Numbered from the stretch's first letter, positions 1-9,314 are shown. The stretch: DNA of 42,859 nt from Nitrospirae bacterium CG2_30_53_67 (GCA_001873285.1 MNYV01000035.1:1-42859), one strand, 5' to 3'. Made by a program: numbers and translations. Notes: a model not told the origin generated them from the letters alone.

Positions 1-150
1 TACAAGGAGTTAAAGGAAAGGCCCCAGTCATATCAATTATGCTTGGAGATTTACAAAATAACAAAAAGACTTAAGAGTGATATCGAGGAGGTTGAGCGGA
101 TGCTCAAGGCACTGATCAAGTCACTGGAAAACAAACACTTGACCCCTTGA
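1..150 (+). pseudogene. Remnant of a four-helix-bundle (S23/avd-type) protein, cut by window edge
   Basis: The frame is open from base 1 to a TGA at 148-150, giving about 49 residues. The start (YKELKERPQSYQLCLEIYKI) looks like helix 1 at the N-terminus of the small four-helix-bundle family first found as 23S rRNA intervening-sequence ORFs. The end (VERMLKALIKSLENK) looks like the family's last helix. The middle, with helices 2 and 3 and the conserved IAEG-type region, is missing, so an internal deletion seems to have joined the two ends in frame. The true start lies outside the window. The call rests on remembered family consensus. A different short helical protein is possible. Confidence 0.5.
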
Positions 151-170
151 ACCCTGGAATCCTTGACCCC
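139..170 (+). repeat. Tandem degenerate 8-bp repeat (TTGACCCC-like, four units)
   Basis: Four consecutive octamers read TTGACCCC, TTGAACCC, TGGAATCC and TTGACCCC. The array begins inside the last codons of the four-helix-bundle remnant and runs past its stop. It is directly visible. I know of no function. Confidence 0.6.
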
Positions 171-222
171 TTTTTTTACCCACTAAATGGGAGAAGAACC
201 TATATATTGAAATCCGCATAAT

Positions 223-270
223 TGTAAACTTTACATAAAAGTGGAAAAAATTTACATAAAAGTGGAAAAA
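223..270 (+). promoter_or_regulatory. Palindrome plus 21-bp-period direct repeat upstream of a sigma-54 promoter
   Basis: TGTAAA-C-TTTACA (223-235) is a perfect palindrome. Its right half starts a 20-base unit at 230-249 that is repeated exactly at 251-270. The period is 21 bp, about two helical turns. The block is roughly 125-170 bp upstream of the sigma-54 promoter at 393-408, the usual distance for an enhancer-binding activator. The repeat is seen; its role as an upstream activating site is inference. Confidence 0.45.
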
Positions 271-392
271 CTTTTCACACTCATTTTTAAGCGGTTCCTG
301 ATGCCGGGGACGGAGCTTGGATCCCATGAAAATATCTTCAAGGAAAACAGATAGTTAAAAAAAACAAAAAATATTTTTGCGGTAGGGAAAGT

Positions 393-408
393 TGGTACGA
401 TAATTGCT
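393..408 (+). promoter_or_regulatory. Sigma-54 (-24/-12) promoter
   Basis: The sequence TGGTACGATAATTGCT matches the RpoN consensus TGGCACG-N4-TTGCW with one mismatch. GG (394-395) and GC (406-407) are 12 bases apart, as required. Transcription would start near 419, leaving a leader of about 87 nt before the PEP-CTERM gene. PEP-CTERM genes in other bacteria are known to be controlled by RpoN with the PrsK/PrsR two-component system. Confidence 0.8.
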
Positions 409-505
409 CACTAAAAGCATGAAGGTTTAGCGTTTTCAAAAAAGGATACGAATAAAACTATTTTTGTTTTGAAATTTTTTTGAAACAAAGCAAGGGGGAT
501 TACTT

Positions 506-1201
506 ATGTTTAAGCCAAGAAAACTCTTACTATTACTTCCGGTTCTTTTATTGACCTTTCTCTTATCGGCCGGCGAGGCGTTAGCCATTCCGTTAGCGGA
601 TTTCGGTGGGGCTTTTTCTTTCACCATGGCCTATTCGGAGAAAGACAAAGGTAATACTACATACTATCCTTCCACGCTCTCTCTAAATTCCATGGACATC
701 ACCGCCGTGGAGACCTGGGCCGGTGGGGTTAATTCAACGGACCCGATCGTGACCAATCGTGCCTACATCTACATCGGGGGAATGCTGACAACCCCGTATG
801 GAAGCCCCGCAAACCCGTTCCAGTCCCTGACCGGGGGAGACGGTGTTTTTAGAATTACCGACGGGACGAATACCTATCTGACCGGTAGCTTAGCCCTTCC
901 GGTTGATTTCTACGTGCAAGGGTCTGCTCAAAAGGCTGTTGTCACTGTAAGCGGGATCTCTGTTTTCAATACCATCGGGTCCGCTTACCTAAGCGAACTC
1001 TCCGGCGTCAGTTCGTTCTCCTTTGCACCAAACCTGACTTTTTGTAACCCACATGCCAATAATTTTCTATCCAGCGGTACGGGAAGCATAGGGGGGAAAC
1101 TTAACGCCTATACGGCCCCGCCGGTAATTCCTGAACCGTCCAGTCTGGTCCTGCTGGGGTCGGGGGTGGCCGGGCTGCTGTTGCTGCGCAGAAAAAAATA
1201 G
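506..1201 (+). CDS. PEP-CTERM sorting-domain surface protein
   Basis: A 231-residue exported protein. Residues 1-27 form a signal peptide with a long leucine-rich core ending near GEALA. The C-terminus carries a textbook PEP-CTERM tripartite tag: PEP inside VIPEPSSLVLLGSG, a hydrophobic segment, and the basic tail RRKK. Such proteins are processed by exosortase and usually reach the cell surface or extracellular matrix. No exosortase gene lies in this window. The middle is Ser/Thr/Gly-rich, with no enzyme motif recognised. The start is supported by an AAGGGGG-type ribosome site about 10 bases upstream. It lies 64 bp before the next secreted protein and shares the sigma-54 promoter, so both are probably one operon. 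Confidence 0.9.
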   Translation: MFKPRKLLLLLPVLLLTFLLSAGEALAIPLADFGGAFSFTMAYSEKDKGNTTYYPSTLSLNSMDITAVETWAGGVNSTDPIVTNRAYIYIGGMLTTPYGSPANPFQSLTGGDGVFRITDGTNTYLTGSLALPVDFYVQGSAQKAVVTVSGISVFNTIGSAYLSELSGVSSFSFAPNLTFCNPHANNFLSSGTGSIGGKLNAYTAPPVIPEPSSLVLLGSGVAGLLLLRRKK

Positions 1202-1265
1202 AATAGAAGGGTTTATACCCATTAGCTTTATAAAACGATTATAACCTAAAGGAGGAAGACAAACC

Positions 1266-2327
1266 ATGAAGCGCCAAATCAGAAATCTAAAATCGTTCTT
1301 GCTCTTGCCCATATTTTTTTTACTTACGGGGTCAATGAGCGCCTATGCAACCCCTTCACTTCCAAGTGCCAATATCACCGGCCGTCTGGTGACCGATGCC
1401 AACAACACTCTATCACTTTCTTTGAGTTTCATCAGCCAGGTTAATTACCTGGACACAAGCTATGCCCAGGGCAATACCCCGGGGATTGAGAGTATCATCG
1501 GGGCAACGGTGACCATGACCGGGGCCACAAGGGTTTCACCGGGAAGCCTGACATTTACTGATGGCCTGCTGGAGGTCAAAGGTTCGGACAGTTATACCTA
1601 CATCAGTGCCACGGTTAACAGTATCTCCCTGACGATTTTCCCGGATGGGACCGTGGCCCTCAATCCGAATCTGGACGCAACAAACCCCGCCACGCTGAAC
1701 CTCGTCATGAGTGCCCTGAACACGGACACAACCCACCCGTCCCGGTTTGTGGATGAGTGGAGAACGGCCCTGAATGGGGGGACAATAGCCGGGATGCTGA
1801 TCATGGCCGAGCTTCAGAGGGATAATTATGGGAATATCATCGGCGATCCCACGGGGGTCAGTAATTCGAACATCTCTATGGGCCTCCTGGATGGGTCGCC
1901 TGCAGCCCCTCCGGCTCCGATTACGGCCAGAAGCATGGGGTATTGGAAGACGCATGATGCGGAGCGCGGGCAGTATCTGTCTTCGGCAATTGCCGTGGAT
2001 AATAGACACAAGGGAGCGTTTCATAACTCATCCTCCCAGTTGGAAGATGCCGTGATCACCAAAGGTAAGAAGACCATGTTACAGAAGGCGCAGCAGGAGT
2101 TGGGCGCGCTTTTGTTGAATATCGCTGCGGGATTGAGTGAGGGCAATCTACTGAGTGTTTCACAGCTTGAACTGATTGACCCGGTACTGAATACGCCAAC
2201 GGTTGTGGAGGATACAGTCGGTGAGGCCGTGGATGATATCGAGGCGGTGATCCTGAATCCTCTCAGCACTTCAAGCGACCTGGAAAGGGTCAAGGATCTT
2301 GCGGAATCGATCAATACGGCGGAATAG
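1266..2327 (+). CDS. Secreted protein of unknown function with a GYWKTH motif
   Basis: 353 residues with an N-terminal signal peptide (cleavage likely near MSAYA, about residue 28). Residues 30-200 are Thr/Ser/Asn-rich and look like a beta-rich extracellular domain. SMGYWKTHD (about residues 223-231) resembles the GYWKxH motif seen in many bacterial surface proteins. The last 100 residues are acidic and predicted helical. There is no PEP-CTERM tag or other anchor, so the protein may be released or held by a partner. It has a strong AGGAGG ribosome site, sits 64 bp after the PEP-CTERM gene and is followed by a strong terminator, so the pair is likely co-expressed. Function unknown. Confidence 0.8.
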   Translation: MKRQIRNLKSFLLLPIFFLLTGSMSAYATPSLPSANITGRLVTDANNTLSLSLSFISQVNYLDTSYAQGNTPGIESIIGATVTMTGATRVSPGSLTFTDGLLEVKGSDSYTYISATVNSISLTIFPDGTVALNPNLDATNPATLNLVMSALNTDTTHPSRFVDEWRTALNGGTIAGMLIMAELQRDNYGNIIGDPTGVSNSNISMGLLDGSPAAPPAPITARSMGYWKTHDAERGQYLSSAIAVDNRHKGAFHNSSSQLEDAVITKGKKTMLQKAQQELGALLLNIAAGLSEGNLLSVSQLELIDPVLNTPTVVEDTVGEAVDDIEAVILNPLSTSSDLERVKDLAESINTAE

Positions 2328-2351
2328 ATCAGGTATTTAAGGTATTACCGT

Positions 2352-2390
2352 AAAAGGCGGCGTATCGAAAATCATACGCCGCCTTTTTTT
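2352..2390 (+). terminator. Intrinsic terminator of the PEP-CTERM operon
   Basis: AAGGCGGCGTAT pairs perfectly with ATACGCCGCCTT around an 8-nt loop and is followed by a run of T. It lies about 25 bp after the stop of the second secreted protein. Confidence 0.92.
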
Positions 2391-2526
2391 ATCCCTCCCT
2401 GAGAAGAGAAGAAAATCCTATAATTGACAAATATATTGCAGTTGTTTAGAGTACCTCCTGCAGATTGAATCATAAGAAGGACCCTGCGGCCTTTTGAAGA
2501 GACGTGCAGGAACACGTCATACAAAG

Positions 2527-2684
2527 TTGACGGCTTCGTAAAAAGTCCGTCTGCGGCGTTGCGCTTCATTCTTCGTCGTTGCAGCGTACTTCTAAGTACG
2601 CCTCATTCCTCAGAATTCGCGCGCCTGGCATCCGGAGCTTTTTACTGTGCCGTCCCACTTGTGGACTTTTTACGAGTCCATCAA
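2527..2684. repeat. MITE-like palindromic element, 158 bp
   Basis: The ends TTGACGGCTTCGTAAAAAGT and (reverse complement of the right end) TTGATGGACTCGTAAAAAGT form 22-bp terminal inverted repeats with 3 mismatches. The 9-mer CAAAGTTGA occurs at both borders (2522-2530 and 2682-2690). No ORF lies inside. The core near 2579-2631 holds a GCGTAC/GTACGC hairpin and a CGCGCGCC block that reappear in the element at 32244-32407. I recall terminal sequences like CTCGTAAAAAGTC as common in dispersed repeats of deltaproteobacterial genomes. It ends about 50 bp before the AsmA-like gene. The bases at 2391-2526 hold nothing I can identify. Confidence 0.8.
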
Positions 2685-2735
2685 AGTTGATCAGCCCATG
2701 TTCACGGATCGGGTTGAAGGGGCATTCAGTTCTCT

Positions 2736-5700
2736 ATGGTCTTAAAAATTCTTAAAAAAAAGATCCTTTTACCCCTGATCCTGGCGTCTGTCCTGATTCT
2801 CTTCCTTTTCACGCTTCAGACTACGCTTCAACGGATACTTCCCCGGAATACGATCACAAACTGGGCCGCCCAAACCATGGGAAAAAAGCTTTCCGTGCGG
2901 ACCTCCATCGAGGATGTGCGCCTGAGCGTCTTTCCCCGCCCGTCCATACGGATGCGCAACATCCGGCTCTCGGACCTGAAGACGGGCACGGACTGGATCA
3001 GGGCCGAATCCCTGGAGGTCAAACTGAAAATTTTTCCCCTTCTCTTCGGCCAGGCCCTTGCTTACAAGGTCTATCTGAAACACCCGGAGATCCAAATCCT
3101 GAGAGACGACCATGGACGATGGCTCTTTATGAGCCCCGCCCCACCCGTAACTTCCGAAGAAGGGGTCAAAAAACACGAACCGGCGCTTAACCTGCAGACG
3201 ACGATCAAAAGCATCTTTTTCAAGAACGCCTCCCTCGTGATTCTGGACCGGCGGGATCCATCTAAAAGGCCTCATCTTGTGCTTCAGGAAGTTGACGGTT
3301 CCTTGAAACGGCCCTCCGAAGGGGCCCCGGTCCAACTGAAGATCAAGGGGCGGTTCCCGCACAGGCTCCTCGAGCTGAACTCCTTTTCCATCAAGGGAGA
3401 GATCGAGCCTGATGCCGGGACACTGGACCTAAAACGCGTGAAGGTTGATGCCGGCCTTGACCTCTACCGAATGCCGGCGGAAATCTCCAGGCCCTATCTG
3501 CGTGAATTCCTCGATCTCCAGCAGATTTCAGGAACGACCGATCTGAAGGCACATTTTATCATCCATCCGGACCACGGGCTCGACCTATCCGGAGATCTCT
3601 CGATGAATCATTTTCATTTCGTGGTCCCTCAATATGCCTCCCATCCCCTCATGGGGAAAGAGGCCCTCCTGAAATTTTCCCTCCATACCGCTGAAGGCAT
3701 CGTCAACGTCAAACACCTGGATCTCAGGCTGGGGGATCTCTCGGCCTGGGGGCATGGCATCTGGACCGGGAATCTCAATGGAAAACCCTGGTACGGGATT
3801 TCCCTGCACGCATCGAATCTCTCCTTCGAAGGAGTGCGGGGTTACCTTCCGGACCGGCTCCTGCCTGAAAAAATAGCACGCTCCATCAGGCATGTCTCTT
3901 CAACCGGAAGCCTGGATATTCCTTTACTTGAGATCACGGCAGCCGGCAAACCGCCATCGGAGACCGCCCAGGAGATAGCCGCCGGAGAAGGTCTTGCAGG
4001 ATACGAAAAGCGTTTCTCCATCAAGGTCGCCTTTCATGATTTCGGTTTGAAACAGGGCGGAGACATCCTGACCCTCTCACCGGTCAACGGGGAGATCTCC
4101 GTGGACCAGGATGCCGTTCAATTCCTGGACCTGAGCGGGGGGTATGGGAACTCCCGCTTCAATAAAATCACCGGGACTTTTTCCAGGACCGGGTCCAGGG
4201 AGACGGACCTTGAGATTGATGCAGGCCTGAACCTCCAGGAGATCCAGACTCTTCTTCTGCAATTACCGGAACCCATACGCGATACACTCCCTTTCTCACA
4301 CGTCCGTCAGTCCATAGGGTATGCCGGCGTACAGATCAGCCTGCGCTCTTCAAAAAACAAGGAGACGCCGTTTTCAATCCAGGGAACCATGGACCTAACT
4401 GGGGCGGGGTTCGCTTTCCCCCTGTCTCCTTTTGCCATCTCCGGGATCGAGGGAAGGCTGACCTTCAAAGAGAACGAAGTCCTCCCCTTCTCCCTGAAGG
4501 CAAAGATCGGCAATCTCCCGACCCTGATCCAAGGGAAGGTCTCCAGGGTCGGGAGCAACGACCCCTCTATCCGGCTGAAAATCTCTGCCATCCCCACGGA
4601 ACAGGATCTGACCTCATGGTTTCCCATATTTCAGAGAATCCTGAAGATCAGGGATGGGAATCCTGAACTCATCCTCCTGCTGGACGGAACCCCCAGCGAC
4701 ATGAATATGGATACCAGTCTTGACCTGACCAAGACCTCCTTTTCTCTCTCGGACTGGATGTCTAAGACCGCCGGGACCGGGAGCCGCTTAGGTTTTACCG
4801 GCCATGTGCTAAACGGGAAGGAGATGATCATTCAGAAGGGGGGATGGAGGCTTGGCGGGGAATCCCTCCTTTTTACAGGGAGTGTCAAGGAGAGCGCCGG
4901 GCTTTCCATTAAACTCGACATCAAAAATGCGGGAATCTCATTGCAGTCTCTTGCCGGGATCTTCCCCGTTTTGTCGGACAATCCGCCGGACTCCCATGTG
5001 TCAGGAGATCTCACGCTTTCATACAAGCCAAAAGATAAAGACCCCGTGGACGTGAAAGGAGACCTTCTCCTGAACCATGTCTCGGCGCATCCCCGCATGA
5101 GCCCCTGGACATTCCGCAAGATTGACGGGACCCTGCATTTTGCCGGCAAGGAGGTCTCGGCCAGGGGTGTCCAATGTGAATGGGGGGATGTTCCCCTTTC
5201 TTTTGACCTCAGGATCCCGAGGTTGGGCTCACCGGAACCGGAGCTCCGGATCGTTTTCCCTGACCTGGACCTGGCCCCCTTGGAAAAGGAATTCTTCTCC
5301 CCCGAAAGCGCCCTTCATAAGACCGACAGGGCGGCCTTGAAAAAAACCCGATTCAAGGCCGATCTCACCATGAACAAGGTCCGGTACAAACAATATGAAC
5401 TGCAAAACTTCCTGGCCGGCCTGGACATGAAAGACGGGGCGCTGACGATCCCATCCTTCACAACAGCCGGACTGGAGGGCACAGCAACGGGCAAGGCCGG
5501 TATCGACTTCCTTTCCGCAGAGATCCCGCGGTTCCAGGCCGAGGCGCAGATCGCCGGGGTGAGCGCCGAAAAGTACCTCCAGCTTTTCCCGGACAACCGC
5601 ACCTTCTATACCGGCGAGATCAGCGGATTCATCCGGGTGGAAGGCCATCTTTATCCGTCCCTTGAAGAAACATCCCGGCAAATGACCGGCGGGGCGCATC

Positions 5701-6236
5701 TTAGGATCCGATCCACACGGGAACGTAATTACCTCTTCAATCTCATCAAAGAGATCATCAACCGTGTTGAGATCATGGCAGGGAGGAAAGACGATCTCTT
5801 TCGTATCCTTGAATACGATACCATGGGCGGGGATTTCACCATCCATGATGGAAAATTTCATTCAGAGAACTTTTACATCAGTCAATACAACAAATTCGAT
5901 GTATCGGGGCTGACCCTGGACAAGCTGACCGCAGCGGTCCCAATCCGTGTCAAATACAACGTCGGGGCGGCAGGGAGCTATAATTTTCTCAATTCATACA
6001 TCGACTGTTATATCATGGCCCAGCCATTCTCCATGGCCACCGATATCATCAAGATGGTCCCTATCGCCGGCAAGGTGCTGACCGGCAAAGATGAAAGCCT
6101 CTATGCCGTTTATTATCATTACAAGGGACTGACTTCCAATGCGTTCCAGGATAAAAAGGAAGAGGCGCAGATGAAGAGCATCTCTTTCAAAGAGATCCCT
6201 GAACCGTTCAAAAATTCCCTGATCAAGAAGGAGTGA
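2736..6236 (+). CDS. AsmA-like (AsmA/YhdP superfamily) envelope protein
   Basis: A 1166-residue protein with one N-terminal membrane segment (residues 10-28) followed by a very long, beta-rich periplasmic region. The SVFPRPSIRMRNIRLSD stretch near residues 63-80 is typical of AsmA N-terminal domains. The C-terminal part (about residues 970-1110) resembles the AsmA-like C-terminal domain. Proteins of this superfamily (AsmA, YhdP, TamB) are thought to form lipid-conducting grooves between inner and outer membrane. That fits the mla lipid-transport genes 8 kb downstream, although they are not in one operon. The ribosome site (GAAGGGG) is weak and about 13 bases from the ATG. A MITE lies directly upstream, so its promoter may lie within or next to the repeat. 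Confidence 0.85.
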   Translation: MVLKILKKKILLPLILASVLILFLFTLQTTLQRILPRNTITNWAAQTMGKKLSVRTSIEDVRLSVFPRPSIRMRNIRLSDLKTGTDWIRAESLEVKLKIFPLLFGQALAYKVYLKHPEIQILRDDHGRWLFMSPAPPVTSEEGVKKHEPALNLQTTIKSIFFKNASLVILDRRDPSKRPHLVLQEVDGSLKRPSEGAPVQLKIKGRFPHRLLELNSFSIKGEIEPDAGTLDLKRVKVDAGLDLYRMPAEISRPYLREFLDLQQISGTTDLKAHFIIHPDHGLDLSGDLSMNHFHFVVPQYASHPLMGKEALLKFSLHTAEGIVNVKHLDLRLGDLSAWGHGIWTGNLNGKPWYGISLHASNLSFEGVRGYLPDRLLPEKIARSIRHVSSTGSLDIPLLEITAAGKPPSETAQEIAAGEGLAGYEKRFSIKVAFHDFGLKQGGDILTLSPVNGEISVDQDAVQFLDLSGGYGNSRFNKITGTFSRTGSRETDLEIDAGLNLQEIQTLLLQLPEPIRDTLPFSHVRQSIGYAGVQISLRSSKNKETPFSIQGTMDLTGAGFAFPLSPFAISGIEGRLTFKENEVLPFSLKAKIGNLPTLIQGKVSRVGSNDPSIRLKISAIPTEQDLTSWFPIFQRILKIRDGNPELILLLDGTPSDMNMDTSLDLTKTSFSLSDWMSKTAGTGSRLGFTGHVLNGKEMIIQKGGWRLGGESLLFTGSVKESAGLSIKLDIKNAGISLQSLAGIFPVLSDNPPDSHVSGDLTLSYKPKDKDPVDVKGDLLLNHVSAHPRMSPWTFRKIDGTLHFAGKEVSARGVQCEWGDVPLSFDLRIPRLGSPEPELRIVFPDLDLAPLEKEFFSPESALHKTDRAALKKTRFKADLTMNKVRYKQYELQNFLAGLDMKDGALTIPSFTTAGLEGTATGKAGIDFLSAEIPRFQAEAQIAGVSAEKYLQLFPDNRTFYTGEISGFIRVEGHLYPSLEETSRQMTGGAHLRIRSTRERNYLFNLIKEIINRVEIMAGRKDDLFRILEYDTMGGDFTIHDGKFHSENFYISQYNKFDVSGLTLDKLTAAVPIRVKYNVGAAGSYNFLNSYIDCYIMAQPFSMATDIIKMVPIAGKVLTGKDESLYAVYYHYKGLTSNAFQDKKEEAQMKSISFKEIPEPFKNSLIKKE

Positions 6237-6268
6237 CCGGCATCGGGGTTATCTTCCAAGGATCTCAC

Positions 6269-6386
6269 TGCATAAATTTTAAGCACATTCCCATATTCGG
6301 GCATCATGGATAGGCAGCTCGGCGCTTCCTCATAACTATTTAAAATTTCAGATCCATTTATCCACAGGCTGCCGTAAGACCGGGCA
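6269..6386 (+). promoter_or_regulatory. Two possible NtrC-type enhancer sites
   Basis: TGC-N11-GCA, the core spacing of NtrC sites (TGCACC-N5-GGTGCA), occurs at 6269-6285 and at 6370-6386, exactly 101 bp apart and upstream of the sigma-54 promoter at 6498. The inner bases match the consensus poorly, so this is a spacing-based call only. Confidence 0.3.
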
Positions 6387-6497
6387 GGGTGACTAAGAAA
6401 TAAGCTCATCACGTATAGGCCATGTCGTGAAGCTGGCATAACTGCCGGATTTCCTATGATATTTCAAATGGTTGTTTTTTCTGTAATTCAGAGGGAG

Positions 6498-6514
6498 TTG
6501 GCATCAGGGTTGCA
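6498..6514 (+). promoter_or_regulatory. Sigma-54 promoter of glnB-glnA
   Basis: TTGGCATCAGGGTTGCA matches the RpoN consensus TTGGCACG-N4-TTGCA closely, with GG (6500-6501) and GC (6512-6513) at the required 12-base spacing. RpoN/NtrC control of glnB-glnA is classical. The start point would be near 6525, giving an unusually long leader of about 250 nt. Confidence 0.75.
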
Positions 6515-6753
6515 AAGACCGAATAAAAGGGATCCGTTGTTTTTGAGCCGTATCTCCATAGGATGGAGGGTCGGACGGATGCTGCTTTTTGATTCGTCAA
6601 GACTGGATTGGATCAAAGCGGGTTCTAAGATCAGGAGACGAGCGGGAATGATCTCTTGTGGAAGAATCCCGGCTGGAGGAGGTGATAAAGCCTTTACAAA
6701 AAAACAGGTTCTGTGATATTTTTTAACCTCTTCATCCGGTTTTATTCCAATAA

Positions 6754-7113
<360 letters not shown>

Positions 7114-7151
7114 ATTTAGATTTTAATTATCTCTCAGAAAGGAAAACGGCA

Positions 7152-8564
7152 ATGACACCACAAAAGGTTCTGGAGTATGCCAAAAAGAACAATGCAAAGA
7201 TGGTGGATCTTCGGTTCATGGATTTCCCCGGATTATGGCAGCATTTTTCCGTGCCCATCTGCAAACTGGAGCTTTCCATATTTGAGGAGGGATTGGGATT
7301 TGACGGGTCCAGTATCCGGGGATGGCAGGCCATCCATGCCTCGGACATGCTGGTCCTGCCGGACTCTGAGACGGCCATCATGGATCCCTTTACCGAGCAA
7401 CCCACGCTCATCTTGATCTGCAACATCGTGGACCCGATCACCAAGGAACGCTATTCCAGAGATCCGAGATACATCGCCCATAAGGCCGAGGCCTATCTCA
7501 AATCCACAGGGATCGGGGACACGGCCTATTTCGGTCCGGAGGCGGAGTTCTTCATCTTCAATGACATCCGTTACGACCAGAACCAGCACTGCGGTTACTA
7601 TTTTCTGGATTCCGACGAAGGGATATGGAATTCCGGCCGGGAGGAAACCCCCAACCTCGGCTACAAGCCCCGAAACAAAGAGGGTTACTTCCCTGTTCCC
7701 CCCACGGATAAATATCAGGACATCCGAACAGAGATGAGCTTGGTGCTCGAACAGATGGGGATTGATATCGAGGCGCAGCACCATGAAGTCGCCACAGCCG
7801 GGCAGGCCGAGATCGACATGAAGTATGCCCCCATGTCCAGGATGGCGGATCAGCTCCTTGGTTTCAAGTATGTGGTCAAGAATGTGGCGCGGAAACACGG
7901 CATGACCGCCACCTTTATGCCGAAGCCGATCTTCGGTGACAACGGTTCGGGCATGCATGTCCATCAATCCATATGGAAAGATGGTAAGCCCCTTTTCTCC
8001 GGCAACAAGTACGGCGGCATGAGCGATATGGGCCTTCATTACATCGGCGGGATCTTGAAGCACGCGGCAAGCCTCGTGGCCCTGACCAACCCCACCACCA
8101 ACTCTTTTAAACGGCTGGTGCCCGGATACGAAGCGCCGGTGAACCTGGCTTACTCATGCAGGAATCGAAGCGCCGCCATCCGAATTCCCATGTACTCTGC
8201 CAATCCCAAGGCCAAAAGGATTGAGGTCCGCTTCCCCGATGCATCCTGTAACCCATACCTGGCCTTTTCGGCCATGCTCATGGCCGGTCTGGATGGAATA
8301 GAGAACAAGATCGATCCGGGAGACCCGCTCGACAAAAACATCTATGACCTTGCGCCTGAGGAATTGGCCGGGGTCCCGTCGGTTCCAGGCTCTCTTGATG
8401 CGGCCTTGGAGTCGCTCGAAGAGGATCACGAATACCTTCTCAGGGGGGATGTCTTTACTCAGGACGTGATTGACACCTGGATCTCTTACAAACAGGAAAA
8501 CGAGATCGATGCCATCCGGCTTCGCCCTCATCCCTATGAGTTTTACCTTTACTTTGATATTTAA
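7152..8564 (+). CDS. glnA: Glutamine synthetase, type I
   Basis: 470 residues, the length of dodecameric GSI. It makes glutamine from glutamate, ammonia and ATP in the cytoplasm. Visible signatures include [10 protein letters not shown] near residues 48-57, the metal and substrate motif FGPEAEFF, the ATP-binding region [17 protein letters not shown], and the [18 protein letters not shown] loop. The adenylylation site is present as [12 protein letters not shown] (tyrosine near residue 398), so GlnE-type control is expected. It follows glnB in one transcription unit. A GC-rich hairpin follows the stop. Confidence 0.98.
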   Translation: MTPQKVLEYAKKNNAKMVDLRFMDFPGLWQHFSVPICKLELSIFEEGLGFDGSSIRGWQAIHASDMLVLPDSETAIMDPFTEQPTLILICNIVDPITKERYSRDPRYIAHKAEAYLKSTGIGDTAYFGPEAEFFIFNDIRYDQNQHCGYYFLDSDEGIWNSGREETPNLGYKPRNKEGYFPVPPTDKYQDIRTEMSLVLEQMGIDIEAQHHEVATAGQAEIDMKYAPMSRMADQLLGFKYVVKNVARKHGMTATFMPKPIFGDNGSGMHVHQSIWKDGKPLFSGNKYGGMSDMGLHYIGGILKHAASLVALTNPTTNSFKRLVPGYEAPVNLAYSCRNRSAAIRIPMYSANPKAKRIEVRFPDASCNPYLAFSAMLMAGLDGIENKIDPGDPLDKNIYDLAPEELAGVPSVPGSLDAALESLEEDHEYLLRGDVFTQDVIDTWISYKQENEIDAIRLRPHPYEFYLYFDI

Positions 8565-8585
8565 GACGCAAGACTTTTCTCCTCT

Positions 8586-8611
8586 CCGGCGGCCATAAAC
8601 ACGGCCGCCGG
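8586..8611 (+). terminator. GC-rich hairpin after glnA
   Basis: CCGGCGGCC and GGCCGCCGG pair around a short loop about 20 bp after glnA. No T-run follows, so it may be a weak terminator or an mRNA 3' end stabiliser. Confidence 0.45.
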
Positions 8612-8663
8612 ATGATCTTCTCACGGCATCGTTATCCCTCAATGAAGATTTTTTAGTTTGTGC

Positions 8664-8691
8664 TTTACATTCTTTAAAAACGTGGTATATT
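8664..8691 (+). promoter_or_regulatory. Sigma-70 promoter of the small lipoprotein gene
   Basis: TTTACA (8664-8669), a 16-bp spacer and TATATT (8686-8691) lie about 60 bp upstream of the lipoprotein start. Confidence 0.6.
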
Positions 8692-8752
8692 CTCAGACTT
8701 AAAAACAGAGGAAAAAATTTTATTTACACTCTGTTATGAAAGGAGGTGATAC

Positions 8753-9160
8753 ATGATGAAAAAATCCATACTCTTTTTATCCTTGGCTGTAAGTTTGTTT
8801 ATTATGATCGGTCTTTTTGGACTGACTTCGTGCAAAAAAGCAGAAGAACAGGCACAAGACGTCATGGGGCAGGCTGGACAGGCGGTTGAGGAGACAGGAT
8901 CGGCCAAAGAGGAGAAGGCCGGCGAAATGGGGAAGGCTGAAGAAGCGGGTCCCGCGCCCACTGAAGAGGTAGCCCCTCAGGCTGAAACCCCGCCGAGCGC
9001 AGGAGCACCCGAAACAGAGCCCAGTGGAGTAGCGACCGAAACCCCGCCGGCCGAGGAGGCCCCTGCAGGCGCCGCCAATCCTGACACGGAGGCCGGTCAG
9101 CCCATGGAGAAAAACACCCAGGAAAATATGCCGGGAATGCCAGAAACTGAGCCAAAATAA
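8753..9160 (+). CDS. Small low-complexity lipoprotein
   Basis: 135 residues. The N-terminus is a lipoprotein signal with lipobox LTSC, the acylated cysteine being residue 26. The rest is almost entirely Ala, Glu, Pro, Gly and Thr and is expected to be disordered; such proteins often act as flexible envelope spacers. No family is recognised. An excellent ribosome site (AAAGGAGGTGAT) precedes two adjacent ATG codons, either of which could be used. It has its own promoter and terminator, so it is monocistronic. The strong signals suggest high expression. Confidence 0.8.
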   Translation: MMKKSILFLSLAVSLFIMIGLFGLTSCKKAEEQAQDVMGQAGQAVEETGSAKEEKAGEMGKAEEAGPAPTEEVAPQAETPPSAGAPETEPSGVATETPPAEEAPAGAANPDTEAGQPMEKNTQENMPGMPETEPK

Positions 9161-9187
9161 CCCAAAGCTCAGAACGATTGTTTGATG

Positions 9188-9225
9188 AAGAGGGGCTCAA
9201 AAAAAGTGAGGCCCCTCTTTTTTTT
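9188..9225 (+). terminator. Intrinsic terminator after the lipoprotein gene
   Basis: AAGAGGGGC...GCCCCTCTT forms a strong stem followed by a run of T, about 28 bp after the stop. Confidence 0.9.
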
Positions 9226-9284
9226 ACGCCTCTTGATTTGAACCCCTTCAAACAGAAGGACCCTCTCCCACCTTCAATAATCTC

Positions 9285-9314
9285 TTGACAAATTCCATAA
9301 GATGCATATAATAC
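9285..9314 (+). promoter_or_regulatory. Sigma-70 promoter of the zinc-ribbon gene
   Basis: TTGACA (9285-9290) is followed after 17-18 bp by ATAATA/TAATAC (9308-9314). The -10 region and the next 40 bp are rich in alternating AT with partial dyad symmetry (AATACAAATAT...AATATGTATT), a possible operator. The symmetry is imperfect. Confidence 0.6.

Noticed and set aside
230-270. Possible CRISPR repeats
   Set aside because: Only two adjacent 20-base units with a single base between them; no spacers and no cas genes.
6456-6716. Small plus-strand frame before glnB
   Set aside because: It contains the sigma-54 promoter, has no ribosome site and codes for no recognisable protein.
7233-8063. 276-codon minus-strand frame opposite glnA
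   Set aside because: Shadow of a certain gene; no ribosome site and no family resemblance.
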